Positions 35,027 through 43,177 are shown, counted from the stretch's first letter. The stretch is 54,517 nt of DNA from an uncultured Clostridia bacterium (GCA_927417275.1 CAKMJV010000041.1:1-54517); one strand, 5' to 3'. Translations and numbers: made by a program. The notes: generated by a model from the letters alone, not told the origin.

Positions 35027-36241
35027 TTACCCCTTAAGTTTTCTTTTAATCGCTCCATAGCCCTTTGCAGCCCCAGTGGCCACTTTCATAACCGGTTTCA
35101 TAAATGGGCCTTCTAAATCTTTGGTCACTGCTTTGAGTTCAAGCGGAATGTTAATGCTTTGTGGACAATGCTCAAGGCATTTGCCACAACTTACACATAA
35201 CGAGGCATGACTGGGTTTGCCATTCATACCCCCTAACTGCATCCAGTAAAACGTCCCCACCTTCTGCTCTAACAAGTATTTTGAATTATACAGATCAAAA
35301 CACCTCGGTATGTCTACACCGAAAGGACAAGGCAGACAGTATTGACAACCTGTACAAGGCACGCGCTGTAAATCGAGATAAATGCTTTTAACAGCCTTCA
35401 CCACTTGGCGTTCTGTGTCGCTCAAGGCACCAGGTGTCATATGCGCTGCAAAGGCGATATTATCTGTGACATGTTGCATTTCACTCATGCCCGACAACAC
35501 CATGGTGACCCCTTCATGATCCCAAATCCATTTAAGTGCCCATTCGGCAGGTGTTCTACCGGGTACTGCTGCTTCGTATGTTTCAAGCACTTGTTTTGGC
35601 AACCGGTTTACCAACGAACCGCCACGAAGGGGTTCCATGATAAATACCGCGATGTCACGCGCCGCTGCATAGTCTAAGCCTTCTACGCCTGCTTGATTAT
35701 AGGCATCAAGTATATTGTATTGAATTTGACAAAAATCCCATGGATACGCATCTATAATTTCTTTGAACAACTCACGGTCGCCGTGAAAGGAAAATCCTAT
35801 GTTTTTTACTTGACCCGACTGCTTTATCCGATTCAGAAAAGCAAACACATCTAATGCTAAAAACTTCTCCCAGTTTTCACGATTTAAAGCGTGTAGGAGA
35901 TAATAATCGATGACATCGGTCTGAAGTCTTCTCAGTTGTTCATTAAAAATCAAATCATAATCTTTTTCATGGTGTACCAGCCATGGTGGCATTTTGGTCG
36001 CGATTTTTACGCGTGATCGGTCTCCTTGACTTAAAAAGCGTCCAATAAAGGACTCACTTTGTCCACCATGATAAAAATAAGCTGTGTCTATGTAATTCAC
36101 ACCTTGATCAATGGCCGTCTTTAAGAGTTCTGTGGCTTTCAACTCATCGATTTTACCGCCAGATGTCGTCGGAAAACGCATGCCACCAAAACCCAAAATA
36201 GAAATTTCATCACCAGACGATTTGACTTTTCTATATTCCAT
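35027..36241 (-). CDS. Aldo/keto reductase with C-terminal 2x[4Fe-4S] ferredoxin domain
   Basis: 404 residues. An AKR TIM barrel (about 1-280) has the catalytic tetrad Asp and Tyr in NYIDTAYFYHG, Lys in KIATKMP and His in DYYLLHAL. The C-terminal domain holds two cysteine sets, CTGCQYCLPCPFGVDIP and CVSCGKCLEHCPQSI, as in Clostridial ferredoxin-type AKRs. The Fe-S domain suggests ferredoxin-coupled reduction instead of NAD(P)H alone. It is the first gene of the unit, GGAGG before the ATG, and has a good promoter at 36268-36296. Confidence 0.9.
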   Translation of the reverse strand: MEYRKVKSSGDEISILGFGGMRFPTTSGGKIDELKATELLKTAIDQGVNYIDTAYFYHGGQSESFIGRFLSQGDRSRVKIATKMPPWLVHHEKDYDLIFNEQLRRLQTDVIDYYLLHALNRENWEKFLALDVFAFLNRIKQSGQVKNIGFSFHGDRELFKEIIDAYPWDFCQIQYNILDAYNQAGVEGLDYAAARDIAVFIMEPLRGGSLVNRLPKQVLETYEAAVPGRTPAEWALKWIWDHEGVTMVLSGMSEMQHVTDNIAFAAHMTPGALSDTERQVVKAVKSIYLDLQRVPCTGCQYCLPCPFGVDIPRCFDLYNSKYLLEQKVGTFYWMQLGGMNGKPSHASLCVSCGKCLEHCPQSINIPLELKAVTKDLEGPFMKPVMKVATGAAKGYGAIKRKLKG

Positions 36242-36267
36242 AGTTCCTCCAGAAGCACCTTTTTAAA

Positions 36268-36296
36268 ATTGTATCTTACTCAGCGGTGCGTTTCAA
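36268..36296 (-). promoter_or_regulatory. Promoter of the AKR-FUSC-hemerythrin operon
   Basis: Minus strand -35 TTGAAA (36291-36296), 17-bp spacer, -10 TACAAT (36268-36273), about 30 nt before the AKR start codon. Confidence 0.7.
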
Positions 36297-36330
36297 TTTT
36301 TTTGTAACTTATAAACAAAAGAAAATAGCG

Positions 36331-36361
36331 AGAGATGACTTCCATATTCAAAGTCATCTCT
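36331..36361 (-). terminator. Terminator of the NAD-binding chemotaxis protein gene
   Basis: Hairpin AGAGATGACTT ... AAGTCATCTCT, 11-bp perfect stem and 9-nt loop, 8 nt after the stop, followed by a T-rich but not pure T-run. Confidence 0.7.
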
Positions 36362-36368
36362 TAATAGA

Positions 36369-37151
36369 TTAGATATTTTTCAATTGATCCACGATTTCTT
36401 TCGCATGCGTAGTAACCGTTTGTTGCTCCGTTGAAATGTCGTTTAGTTTAGAAATTTCTACTAAAATACTTTCATTTTCTAAACGCAATGATGTGAGCAG
36501 TTCAGAAATCTGTTTCGCAAAATCGCTGGTTGAATCTGACATCTTTTGGACTTCGGTCGCGACCACCGAAAAGCCCCTTCCGTGCTCACCAGCACGTGCC
36601 GCTTCTATGTTTGCATTTAAACCCAATATCTTGATGGATTGCGTGATCTTATTTACAGCACGCGTCATTTCATCAGTCAATTCAATAAAGTGTCTGGATT
36701 GTTCCGATGAGTTTGTGAGTGCTCTATTAATGACATTTAAGTCCTCTGTGTTGTTTACGATTTTATTCATCTCACTGTGTAATTTCGTGCTGGTTGAATT
36801 GATTTCTTCCAGTTGAAAATTTAACCGTTTGCGCATATCGATCTGCTTGTCCACGATAAACATCATCATCTGTGCCACATCCGATTCTACGATGCGCTTC
36901 TTGCCTTCATAAAGGCGTTTAATATGCTCAAGTACGTTTGCGTTGCCCGTCGCTTCGATGATCATCTCCACTTGCGCGTCGATGTCTTCTATATTTGCCG
37001 TACATTTCACGCCGTGTTTTCGAGCCAATTCGATGCCTTGCGACTGCATATTCTTATCCACAACCGTTAAAAGATCTACACCTGAAATCTCTTGAAACAA
37101 CTCGATTAACTTAGTGCCGCCTACGCCAGCACCAACAATTGCTATTTTCAT
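36369..37151 (-). CDS. Soluble chemotaxis signal transducer with N-terminal Rossmann NAD(P)-binding domain
   Basis: 260 residues, no transmembrane helix. Residues 1-100 form a Rossmann domain: the phosphate loop GAGVGG (G7-x-G9-x-x-G12) in KIAIVGAGVGGTKLIEL, an acidic Asp32 after beta2 (LLTVVDKN), which favours NAD(H) over NADP(H), and IIEATGN. The rest is a coiled coil with the MCP hairpin tip [26 protein letters not shown]. That tip contacts CheA and CheW. The start at 37151 is preferred over 37199 because GGGGTATGTG lies before it. It is divergent from the Nqr-like operon. Most likely a redox (NADH/NAD+) energy-taxis sensor, by inference. Confidence 0.85.
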   Translation of the reverse strand: MKIAIVGAGVGGTKLIELFQEISGVDLLTVVDKNMQSQGIELARKHGVKCTANIEDIDAQVEMIIEATGNANVLEHIKRLYEGKKRIVESDVAQMMMFIVDKQIDMRKRLNFQLEEINSTSTKLHSEMNKIVNNTEDLNVINRALTNSSEQSRHFIELTDEMTRAVNKITQSIKILGLNANIEAARAGEHGRGFSVVATEVQKMSDSTSDFAKQISELLTSLRLENESILVEISKLNDISTEQQTVTTHAKEIVDQLKNI

Positions 37152-37355
37152 CACATACCCCTTTTGCTTTTCTCTATATTTATGTACACATTTCTTCAAT
37201 TTCCTTTATAATTATAACATAGACTCTATTTTATGCCTATGCACCTTTGTGAAAAAACAAATTTAGAGTTTTTAACAATTATTTGATATATTGTAATAGC
37301 TTTTGGATATATATTCTATGAAAACAGTAGAACTACATTATAGGAGGGGACACAA

Positions 37356-38336
37356 TTGATCGAATCACTTAAAAACATAAAATTTATGAAACAAACGCTC
37401 ATGAGAAAAGTGGTTTATGCATTAATGCCCATCGTTTTTTTAGGCATTTATTTTTTCGGATGGCGCGTTGCCACTTTATTATTGGTGGTTAGTTTCTTTG
37501 GTTGCTTAACCGAATGGGTTTTCGTTAGAAAAACCACGAAGAAAATTACCGAAGCGGTGCTCGTAACAAATATACTTTTCACCCTCACTTTACCCCCAAG
37601 TACGCCTTACTGGATCGCGATTATCGGTATCATATTCGGCGTATTGTTTGGTAAAATGGTCTTTGGTGGATTTGGTAAAAATCCATTTAATCCAGCTTTG
37701 GTGGGACGTGCATTTATCTATGTCAACTTTCCAGAATTTTTAACGGTGAGGTGGACAAGTCCAATTGGTGGTATTTTAGGGGGTTTCACCCGCTACATCG
37801 GCGAACCCATAGACGCCATCACACAATCGACGCCCATGCTTATCTTTAGAGCCTCTGGAGAAGAACTCCCACTTATGAAGTTACTTCTAGGTAACATCTC
37901 AGGGTCTATCGGCGAAACCAGTGCACTGCTCATTATTTTATGTGGCATCTATCTAATCTATACAAAAACGGCTGCAAAAGAGACGATTTTCAGTGTACTC
38001 ATCGGGTTTTTAGGCATGAACAGTGCCCTATACTTTTTAGGGTTTGAACAAATTGCAAATCCGATTTATGGCTTGTTTGCTGGTGGTATTTTATTTGGTG
38101 CCGTTTTCATGGCCACAGATCCTATTTCATCCCCTAAGACCTTTGAAGGTCGAATCGTCTATGGACTCCTCATCGGTATGATCACCGTTATCATAAGGGG
38201 GTTCGCGCTATTTGCTGGCGGCATCATGTTCGCGATACTCATCGGCAATACGTTTGCTCCGATTATAGACGAGGCTGTAAATGCCATAAAGGCTTCTAAA
38301 AAGGCGAAAGCTCAGAAGGAGGTTAAAAATGGCTAA
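37356..38336 (+). CDS. RnfD/NqrB-type membrane subunit of a redox-driven ion pump
   Basis: 326 residues with about ten TM helices. KMVFGGFGKNPFNPALVGRAF, LGNISGSIGETSALL and FGAVFMATDPISSPKTFEGR are the conserved RnfD/NqrB blocks. The expected covalent FMN site is the Thr in DAITQSTPM. The length is like RnfD; NqrB is about 410 residues with an N-terminal extension that is missing here. The start is TTG at 37356, 6-8 nt after AGGAGGGG. It is the first gene of five; no NqrA gene precedes it. Confidence 0.85.
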   Translation: MIESLKNIKFMKQTLMRKVVYALMPIVFLGIYFFGWRVATLLLVVSFFGCLTEWVFVRKTTKKITEAVLVTNILFTLTLPPSTPYWIAIIGIIFGVLFGKMVFGGFGKNPFNPALVGRAFIYVNFPEFLTVRWTSPIGGILGGFTRYIGEPIDAITQSTPMLIFRASGEELPLMKLLLGNISGSIGETSALLIILCGIYLIYTKTAAKETIFSVLIGFLGMNSALYFLGFEQIANPIYGLFAGGILFGAVFMATDPISSPKTFEGRIVYGLLIGMITVIIRGFALFAGGIMFAILIGNTFAPIIDEAVNAIKASKKAKAQKEVKNG

Positions 38337-38922
38337 GAAAAAACAAATCCTCTTTCCCGTTATTTTTATGCTCGTTCTCACCATGGTCTATACGTTTGTA
38401 CTGGCATTTATAAATGAAAGCACTGCAGAGCGCATCAACGAACTTGAAGCGCTGGAAATTAAACGCTCTGTGCTATTCGTACTGGATGTCCCCGTCGATG
38501 AAGACGTTAGTTCAACATATGACCGCGCTGTAGAAGAAGCCGTAATAGACGATACAAGTTACTATATCTACTCTGATCAAGGGGAAGTAAGCGGCTATGT
38601 ATTCCCTTTTACTGGTACGGGCTTATGGGGCAGTATTTCTGGTTACATCTCATTTACACCTGATTTCACAAAAATTCTAGGCATCGATTTCGTCGCTCAC
38701 TCTGAAACGCCTGGTCTTGGTGGTCGAATAGACGAAGAATGGTTCAAAGATCAATTCCGCGGATTAGAAATCAAACCCGAAGACACGGTTATTTTCAAGC
38801 CAGCTGAAGGTGGTAACATAGATGGTATCACAGGAGCGACACTTACCTCAGATTCGGTACGAAAAATCGTCAACGCTTTTATCGCAGACATTTTGAGTTT
38901 TGCAAAGGAGGCTAATCTATGA
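38329..38922 (+). CDS. RnfG/NqrC-type FMN-binding subunit
   Basis: 197 residues: one N-terminal TM helix and a periplasmic-side FMN-binding domain. The attachment motif GGNIDGITGATLTSDSV (around residue 165) holds the Thr that carries phosphoester-linked FMN, in the form TGAT where the consensus is SGAT. The stretch HSETPGLGGRI is the other conserved block. Length matches RnfG (NqrC is about 260). It overlaps the preceding gene by 8 nt. Confidence 0.88.
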   Translation: MAKKKQILFPVIFMLVLTMVYTFVLAFINESTAERINELEALEIKRSVLFVLDVPVDEDVSSTYDRAVEEAVIDDTSYYIYSDQGEVSGYVFPFTGTGLWGSISGYISFTPDFTKILGIDFVAHSETPGLGGRIDEEWFKDQFRGLEIKPEDTVIFKPAEGGNIDGITGATLTSDSVRKIVNAFIADILSFAKEANL

Positions 38923-39539
38923 AAGAGTTGATGCGCGTATTTAAAGCGGGGATTTATAAAGACAATCCCGTTTTTAGGCAGATACTTGGCATTTGTTCAT
39001 CCCTAGCCGTTACGAACCTACTTATTAACTCGTTTGTAATGGGTGTTGGACTTATGTTTGTCACAGCATTTTCAAGTTTTACGGTTTCGCTTTTAAGGTC
39101 AACCACACCAAAGCACATTCGCATGATGGTTCAGACGCTTATCATTTCAGCCTATGTCATCATCTTAGATATCTTTTTAAAGGCCTATTTCCCATCGATG
39201 TCAAAAGCACTTGGTCCCTATGTGGGGCTCATCATTACAAACTGCATCATCATGGGCCGTGCAGAAGCCTTTGCACAAAAAAACAAACCCTTTATTTCTT
39301 TCTTTGACGGCTTGATCATGGGTTTGGGTTACACCATCGTCTTATTGGTCATCGCGTTTTTCAGAGAATTACTTGGATTTGGCAGCTTATTCGGCATTCA
39401 AGTCCTCGGCGAAAACTGGGTAAACTGGACCTTGATGATTATGCCTCCTGGCGCATTTTTCATGCTGGGCATCGTAATTTGGGCAACTTATGGGCTCTTT
39501 CCTAAAGAAGAGCAAGACAAAGGAGGTGTAAAAGCATGA
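38919..39539 (+). CDS. RnfE/NqrD-type membrane subunit
   Basis: 206 residues with six TM helices. The two cysteines expected to ligate the intramembrane Fe centre are Cys26 (LGICSSLAVTN) and the one in ITNCIIMGRAEAFA. Other family blocks: LGPYVGLIITN and GLGYTIVLLVIAFFREL. Overlaps the previous gene by 4 nt. Confidence 0.9.
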   Translation: MKELMRVFKAGIYKDNPVFRQILGICSSLAVTNLLINSFVMGVGLMFVTAFSSFTVSLLRSTTPKHIRMMVQTLIISAYVIILDIFLKAYFPSMSKALGPYVGLIITNCIIMGRAEAFAQKNKPFISFFDGLIMGLGYTIVLLVIAFFRELLGFGSLFGIQVLGENWVNWTLMIMPPGAFFMLGIVIWATYGLFPKEEQDKGGVKA

Positions 39540-40126
39540 TTGAAATCAATCCATTGGTCATATTCTTTGCGTCGATTTTTACCAACAACATGATCATGTC
39601 GAATTTTCTTGGGATGTGTTCATTCATCGCCGTTTCAAGCGAGATTAAAACGTCACTAAGTTTAGGACAAGCGGTTACTTTTGTCCTTGCATGTACATCC
39701 GTTTTAAATTTCCTCATTTACAACATGGTTTTAGTACCATTGGGTTTAGAGTATCTCCGATTTATCGTTTTTATCATCGTCATCGCAGCTTTCGTCCAAC
39801 TGGTAGAAATGATCATTGAGCGCTATTTCGAGTCGCTTTATTACTCACTTGGCATTTTCCTTCCGCTCATTACTGTAAATTGCGCCATCTTAGGGGTTTC
39901 CCTATTTATGATCATCCGCGAATACAACTTAATTCAATCCTTTGCCTTTGGTGTGGGATCAGGACTAGGCTGGACACTTGCCATCGTCGCTATGGCTGGT
40001 ATTCGTAAAAAAATCAGTAATGCAAAAATCCCAAAAGGACTTGAAGGACCTGGAATTACATTAATTATCACAGGGATTATGGCGCTTGCCTTCCTTGGAT
40101 TTTCAGGCATCGTTCAAATACAGTAG
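39536..40126 (+). CDS. RnfA/NqrE-type membrane subunit
   Basis: 196 residues with six TM helices and inverted topology relative to the RnfE/NqrD partner. Cys28 in NFLGMCSFIAVS and the Cys in TVNCAILGVSLF are the expected ligands of the shared Fe centre. The block GVGSGLGWTLAIVAMAGIR is conserved. Overlaps the preceding gene by 4 nt. Confidence 0.92.
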   Translation: MIEINPLVIFFASIFTNNMIMSNFLGMCSFIAVSSEIKTSLSLGQAVTFVLACTSVLNFLIYNMVLVPLGLEYLRFIVFIIVIAAFVQLVEMIIERYFESLYYSLGIFLPLITVNCAILGVSLFMIIREYNLIQSFAFGVGSGLGWTLAIVAMAGIRKKISNAKIPKGLEGPGITLIITGIMALAFLGFSGIVQIQ

Positions 40127-40135
40127 GAGGTCCAA

Positions 40136-41236
40136 ATGTCATCAATCATCGTAACCGTTCTGACCATAAGTGGTATAACAGGTCTTTTGGCACTGCTCCT
40201 TTCGGTGGCCAACAAAACCATCGCCAATTATGGTGAGAAAAAAATAGTCATTAACAACTCAAAAGAGTTAATCGTAGATGGCGGAGATACCCTCCTATCT
40301 GCCTTGGTGGAACAAAAAGTTTTCATCCCTTCTGCATGTGGTGGAAAAGGCAGTTGTGGGTATTGTAAAGTCACCGTTTTAGAAGGTGGTGGTGAGATCC
40401 TCGCCACGGAACTGGGCTATGTAACACCAGCCGAACGCACAGAAGGCGTACGGTTATCGTGTCAGATGAAAGTCAGGGAAGATATTAAAATCCAAATTCC
40501 CGAAGAACTTTTATCGGTTCAACAATACGATTATCATGTGGAATTCATTAAAGATGTGACACCCACCATTAAACATTTACGACTTGCACTGCCTTCTGAT
40601 GCTGAGATCGATTTTAAAGCTGGTCAGTACGTGCAAATACTCGCACCAAAGTACAAAGGCAGCGATGAGGAAGTCTATCGCGCCTACTCCATCGCTTCTT
40701 CTCCTATGGATGCAAAGGCCGTAGAACTCTACATTGGCTATGTGGTAGAAGGTAAAGCCACCACCTATGTGCATAATTATTTAAAGCCCAACCAAAAATT
40801 AACGGTGGTTGGACCCTATGGTGATTTTTTCTATCGTGATTCAGAATTAGAAATGGTGATGGTTGCCATCGGTACAGGTATGGCGCCGATTATGTCCATT
40901 CTCAAGTATATGCATGCGAATAAAATCGATCGAAAAGTTACTTTTTACTTTGGTGCACGTACACGAGAAGACCTTTTTGAAATGGACACACTTGAGAGGT
41001 TACAAAACGAGATGCCAAACTTTAAATTGGTGAGTTGCTTGTCTAAACCCACTGAAAAATGTAATTGGACCGGCGATGTGGGCCGCGTCACCGATATGCT
41101 TAATAAATACTTGGATGACGCCAGTGGTGCTGAAGCCTATCTATGCGGCAGTCCAGTAATGATCGATTCAGTAACCCCGATTTTAAGGGCCAAAGGCATG
41201 AAAGAAGAAAATATTATGTATGACAAGTTTGAATAA
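40136..41236 (+). CDS. nqrF: NqrF-type NADH dehydrogenase subunit
   Basis: 366 residues, about 40 shorter than canonical NqrF. One N-terminal TM helix (4-26) anchors it. A plant-type [2Fe-2S] domain has Cys68, Cys74, Cys77 and Cys109 (ACGGKGSCGYC, RLSCQM). The FAD domain shows RAYSIASSP, and the NAD domain shows IGTGMAPIMSI and AYLCGSPVMID. It takes electrons from NADH and passes them to the membrane subunits. It replaces the RnfB/RnfC input module of Rnf. No NqrA is found after it: a terminator follows 17 nt downstream. Confidence 0.92.
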   Translation: MSSIIVTVLTISGITGLLALLLSVANKTIANYGEKKIVINNSKELIVDGGDTLLSALVEQKVFIPSACGGKGSCGYCKVTVLEGGGEILATELGYVTPAERTEGVRLSCQMKVREDIKIQIPEELLSVQQYDYHVEFIKDVTPTIKHLRLALPSDAEIDFKAGQYVQILAPKYKGSDEEVYRAYSIASSPMDAKAVELYIGYVVEGKATTYVHNYLKPNQKLTVVGPYGDFFYRDSELEMVMVAIGTGMAPIMSILKYMHANKIDRKVTFYFGARTREDLFEMDTLERLQNEMPNFKLVSCLSKPTEKCNWTGDVGRVTDMLNKYLDDASGAEAYLCGSPVMIDSVTPILRAKGMKEENIMYDKFE

Positions 41237-41253
41237 ATGCGTTTAACTGATAA

Positions 41254-41288
41254 AATCTCAGAGGCCAATATACCTCTGAGATTTTTTT
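41254..41288 (+). terminator. Terminator of the Nqr-like operon
   Basis: AATCTCAGAGG-8 nt-CCTCTGAGATT followed by seven T. Strong intrinsic terminator on the plus strand. Confidence 0.93.
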
Positions 41289-41299
41289 ATTGCAAAGAA

Positions 41300-41321
41300 A
41301 CAGCCCCTTTCTAGGGGCTGT
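41300..41321. repeat. Hairpin A of an intergenic palindrome cluster
   Basis: ACAGCCCC-6 nt-GGGGCTGT, perfect 8-bp arms. First of four inverted repeats within 200 bp of non-coding DNA after the Nqr terminator. Confidence 0.7.
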
Positions 41322-41348
41322 CAGACTGTAGACAAAGTCTACAGTCTG
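41322..41348. repeat. Hairpin B of an intergenic palindrome cluster
   Basis: Perfect 12-bp arms CAGACTGTAGAC/GTCTACAGTCTG around AAA. It abuts hairpin A with no gap. Confidence 0.75.
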
Positions 41349-41384
41349 TGAGCTTGTCGAGAAACGTCGAGAACAAGGAAATGA

Positions 41385-41435
41385 AAAATTCTGCATTCGC
41401 AGCGTATTCAGACATACGTAAGAAGGCAGAATTTT
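41385..41435. repeat. Hairpin C of an intergenic palindrome cluster
   Basis: Outer arms AAAATTCTGC and GCAGAATTTT with an inner CGTAT/ATACG helix. A minus-strand frame of about 90 codons (41214-41486) runs across hairpins A-C but has no SD and looks spurious. Confidence 0.55.
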
Positions 41436-41473
41436 GAAATTGACGCAGTTATCGGCGTTTGTCGTCAAGCTAA

Positions 41474-41499
41474 CAGGGACATCCATATGGATGTCCCTG
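41474..41499. repeat. Palindrome D, 26 bp
   Basis: A perfect 26-bp palindrome with 13-bp arms, each beginning CAGGGACATCC. It contains the GTCCCTG core of the repeats at 44656-44738 and 47026-47146. It lies 20 nt past the stop of the ArsR-like gene, and could double as its terminator although no T-run follows. Confidence 0.7.
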
Positions 41500-41518
41500 C
41501 TCTAAGATATTATGGGTA

Positions 41519-42079
41519 CTAAATGCGCCAGTACATACCGTTTTCTCGAGCAAGTAGTTTTTCTAAAACCATTTCTTTTCTAATGGTTGCGAAATCGTCG
41601 TGAAAATCTGCTATGATGAGATTAACTTCTTTTTCTGTATAGGTCTTATTATATGCAAAGGATTCGACGAGATATTCTAGGATGATGAGACGTTTTTTCC
41701 GCTGTACGGGGATGCTTTTAAGTTGTTTGTATTTTATAAAACTGTCGATGACCTTTTGCTTATAGGCAGCTTCTCTTTCGGATTCTGCATCGGTTGAGCC
41801 ATAGACGTCACTCACCCAGTCACTCAGCGGTAAGTCTAAGATTTCTTTATTTATGGCATATACCGTGTAGTATTGGTCTTTTGTTTTCTCTACCAGACCT
41901 GCTTCTTCTAACTTCTTCAAATGAAATGATACAGTGGAAGGTGCCAGTTCCAGACGCTCTGCGATAATCTCTACGTATTTGGGGGCATCCATAAGTGCGG
42001 AAAGAATCTTCAGTCGTGACCCGTCTGAGAGGGCCTTAAACAGTTGAACCGCGGAATCGATGTTTTTAGTGGGCACCAT
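41519..42079 (-). CDS. ArsR-type regulator with C-terminal DUF2087-like domain
   Basis: 186 residues. The winged-helix DNA-binding domain is at 5-85 (VQLFKALSDGSRLKILSAL ... LAPSTVSFHLKKLEEAGLV), the recognition helix being typical of ArsR/SmtB. No metal-binding cysteine pair is seen. The C-terminal part (about 120-180, IPVQRKKRLIILEYLVESF) resembles DUF2087. The ATG follows GAGGAGG. The gene overlaps the upstream gene by 14 nt. Ligand unknown. Confidence 0.8.
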   Translation of the reverse strand: MVPTKNIDSAVQLFKALSDGSRLKILSALMDAPKYVEIIAERLELAPSTVSFHLKKLEEAGLVEKTKDQYYTVYAINKEILDLPLSDWVSDVYGSTDAESEREAAYKQKVIDSFIKYKQLKSIPVQRKKRLIILEYLVESFAYNKTYTEKEVNLIIADFHDDFATIRKEMVLEKLLARENGMYWRI

Positions 42080-42455
42080 GCGCCTCCTCTTCTAATAGAC
42101 TTAAAAATTTGTGTTTCATGGCATTAGCTTGTTCAATTTTTAAGGTTTCAGTGTATTCAGTGGATGCATCGTCAAATTGCCTACTCTTTTCACGCTGTGT
42201 ATGCCAGTTTTGAGGAATCTTCTCGAAAAATGCGAGAAATGTGACTTTAAGGGTATCGGTAGGGTGTGTGGCATCTGCATTTGATTTTTTTACACTGATC
42301 TCGAACATCTTCTCAAAGATTTCGATGATGTTTAGTTCAACTTGTTTAAAAGTTGCATCGTCTTTGCAATGGTTTTCAAGTAATGTTTCAATAACGGCTT
42401 TTTTTTCGGCTTTTAGTGTCGTTATATAGTTTTGATACGTTTGAATAATTTGCAT
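42066..42455 (-). CDS. Small helical protein cotranscribed with the ArsR-like gene
   Basis: 129 residues, charged and alpha-helical throughout, with a run of KSNADATHPTDTLKV in the middle and an acidic/His tail (LEEEAHGAH). No signal peptide or TM. First gene of a two-gene unit, GCAGGT upstream of its ATG. I do not recognise the family. It may act on the regulator whose gene it overlaps. Confidence 0.55.
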   Translation of the reverse strand: MQIIQTYQNYITTLKAEKKAVIETLLENHCKDDATFKQVELNIIEIFEKMFEISVKKSNADATHPTDTLKVTFLAFFEKIPQNWHTQREKSRQFDDASTEYTETLKIEQANAMKHKFLSLLEEEAHGAH

Positions 42456-42485
42456 GTTATTTTACCTGCTTTCTAATAAGGTGTA

Positions 42486-42534
42486 TTTTGATTCGACGTC
42501 CATCTAATTGAATTCTAATTTAAGCGAATCAAAA
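42486..42534. promoter_or_regulatory. Inverted-repeat operator candidate between the ArsR-like unit and the GNAT gene
   Basis: Two perfect 10-bp half-sites, TTTTGATTCG (42486-42495) and CGAATCAAAA (42525-42534), face each other across 29 bp. A third degenerate half-site CGAATTAAAA lies at 42559-42568. They sit in the divergent intergenic region, where the ArsR-like regulator would be expected to bind. Confidence 0.5.
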
Positions 42535-42584
42535 AGTCAATAGTATTTTCATATTTATCGAATTAAAATAAAGGAGGACTGTTT

Positions 42585-43109
42585 ATGTTGGGGATTTATT
42601 TGGTAGAGCCCACAATGATGTGGGAAGCGGAAGCATTGGCATACAAGGCATCTTTTCTTGAAGCAGGAGAAGAACACATCAATGGCAGTTTGGGATTCAG
42701 TCACTATTCAGATTATGCGCAGTGGCTTGAAATCGTTGAACTGGCGCACCATAGGGAGACGTCGCTCATCGGTGTACCTGCAACCACTTATTTTTGCGTG
42801 CGTGCAAGTGATCAAAAGATCATCGGGACGATTCAGCTCAGGCATGAATTAAATGAGGAGTTTAGCATACGCGGAGGGCATATCGGGTATGGCATCAAAC
42901 CCACTGAACGCGGCAAAGGGTATGGTGCTGAGCAGTTGCGGTTGGTGCTGGAAAAAGCGAAAGAAATGGGGCTTACGCGTGTTATGATTTCATGTGATCA
43001 GGATAACTTTGCGTCATCAAAAGTTGCTTTAAAGAATCATGCGAAACTGGAGTGGGAAGGCTATGATGAGGAAGATGGCTGGATCTTAATCTATTGGATT
43101 ACGCTCTGA
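42585..43109 (+). CDS. GNAT-family N-acetyltransferase
   Basis: 174 residues. The acetyl-CoA loop RGKGYG is in [26 protein letters not shown], and a [20 protein letters not shown] segment (motif B region) follows. It resembles the subgroup of predicted acetyltransferases that begin with a YLVEPTxxxEAxA pattern. The ATG follows AAAGGAGG by 8 nt. Substrate not inferable. Confidence 0.85.
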   Translation: MLGIYLVEPTMMWEAEALAYKASFLEAGEEHINGSLGFSHYSDYAQWLEIVELAHHRETSLIGVPATTYFCVRASDQKIIGTIQLRHELNEEFSIRGGHIGYGIKPTERGKGYGAEQLRLVLEKAKEMGLTRVMISCDQDNFASSKVALKNHAKLEWEGYDEEDGWILIYWITL

Positions 43110-43177
43110 TATTGACTAGGATGCATGCGAGTGCTAAACTGTTTCAGGATAGAAAAATACAGTTTAATGGAGAATTT

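Noticed and set aside
37260..37355. Sigma-A promoter for the Nqr-like operon
   Set aside because: Several AT-rich hexamers (TTGATA at about 37282, TATATA further on) occur but no pair has both good sequence and 16-18 bp spacing. Not listed as a feature.
37356..40126. Calling the operon a standard Rnf complex
   Set aside because: RnfB and RnfC are absent, and the last gene is a clear NqrF. A standard Nqr is also not fitting because NqrA is absent and subunits B and C are short.
41214..41486. Minus-strand open frame of about 90 codons across the palindrome cluster
   Set aside because: No SD, overlaps the Nqr terminator and three hairpins, and ends over nqrF. It reads as a by-product of the repeats.
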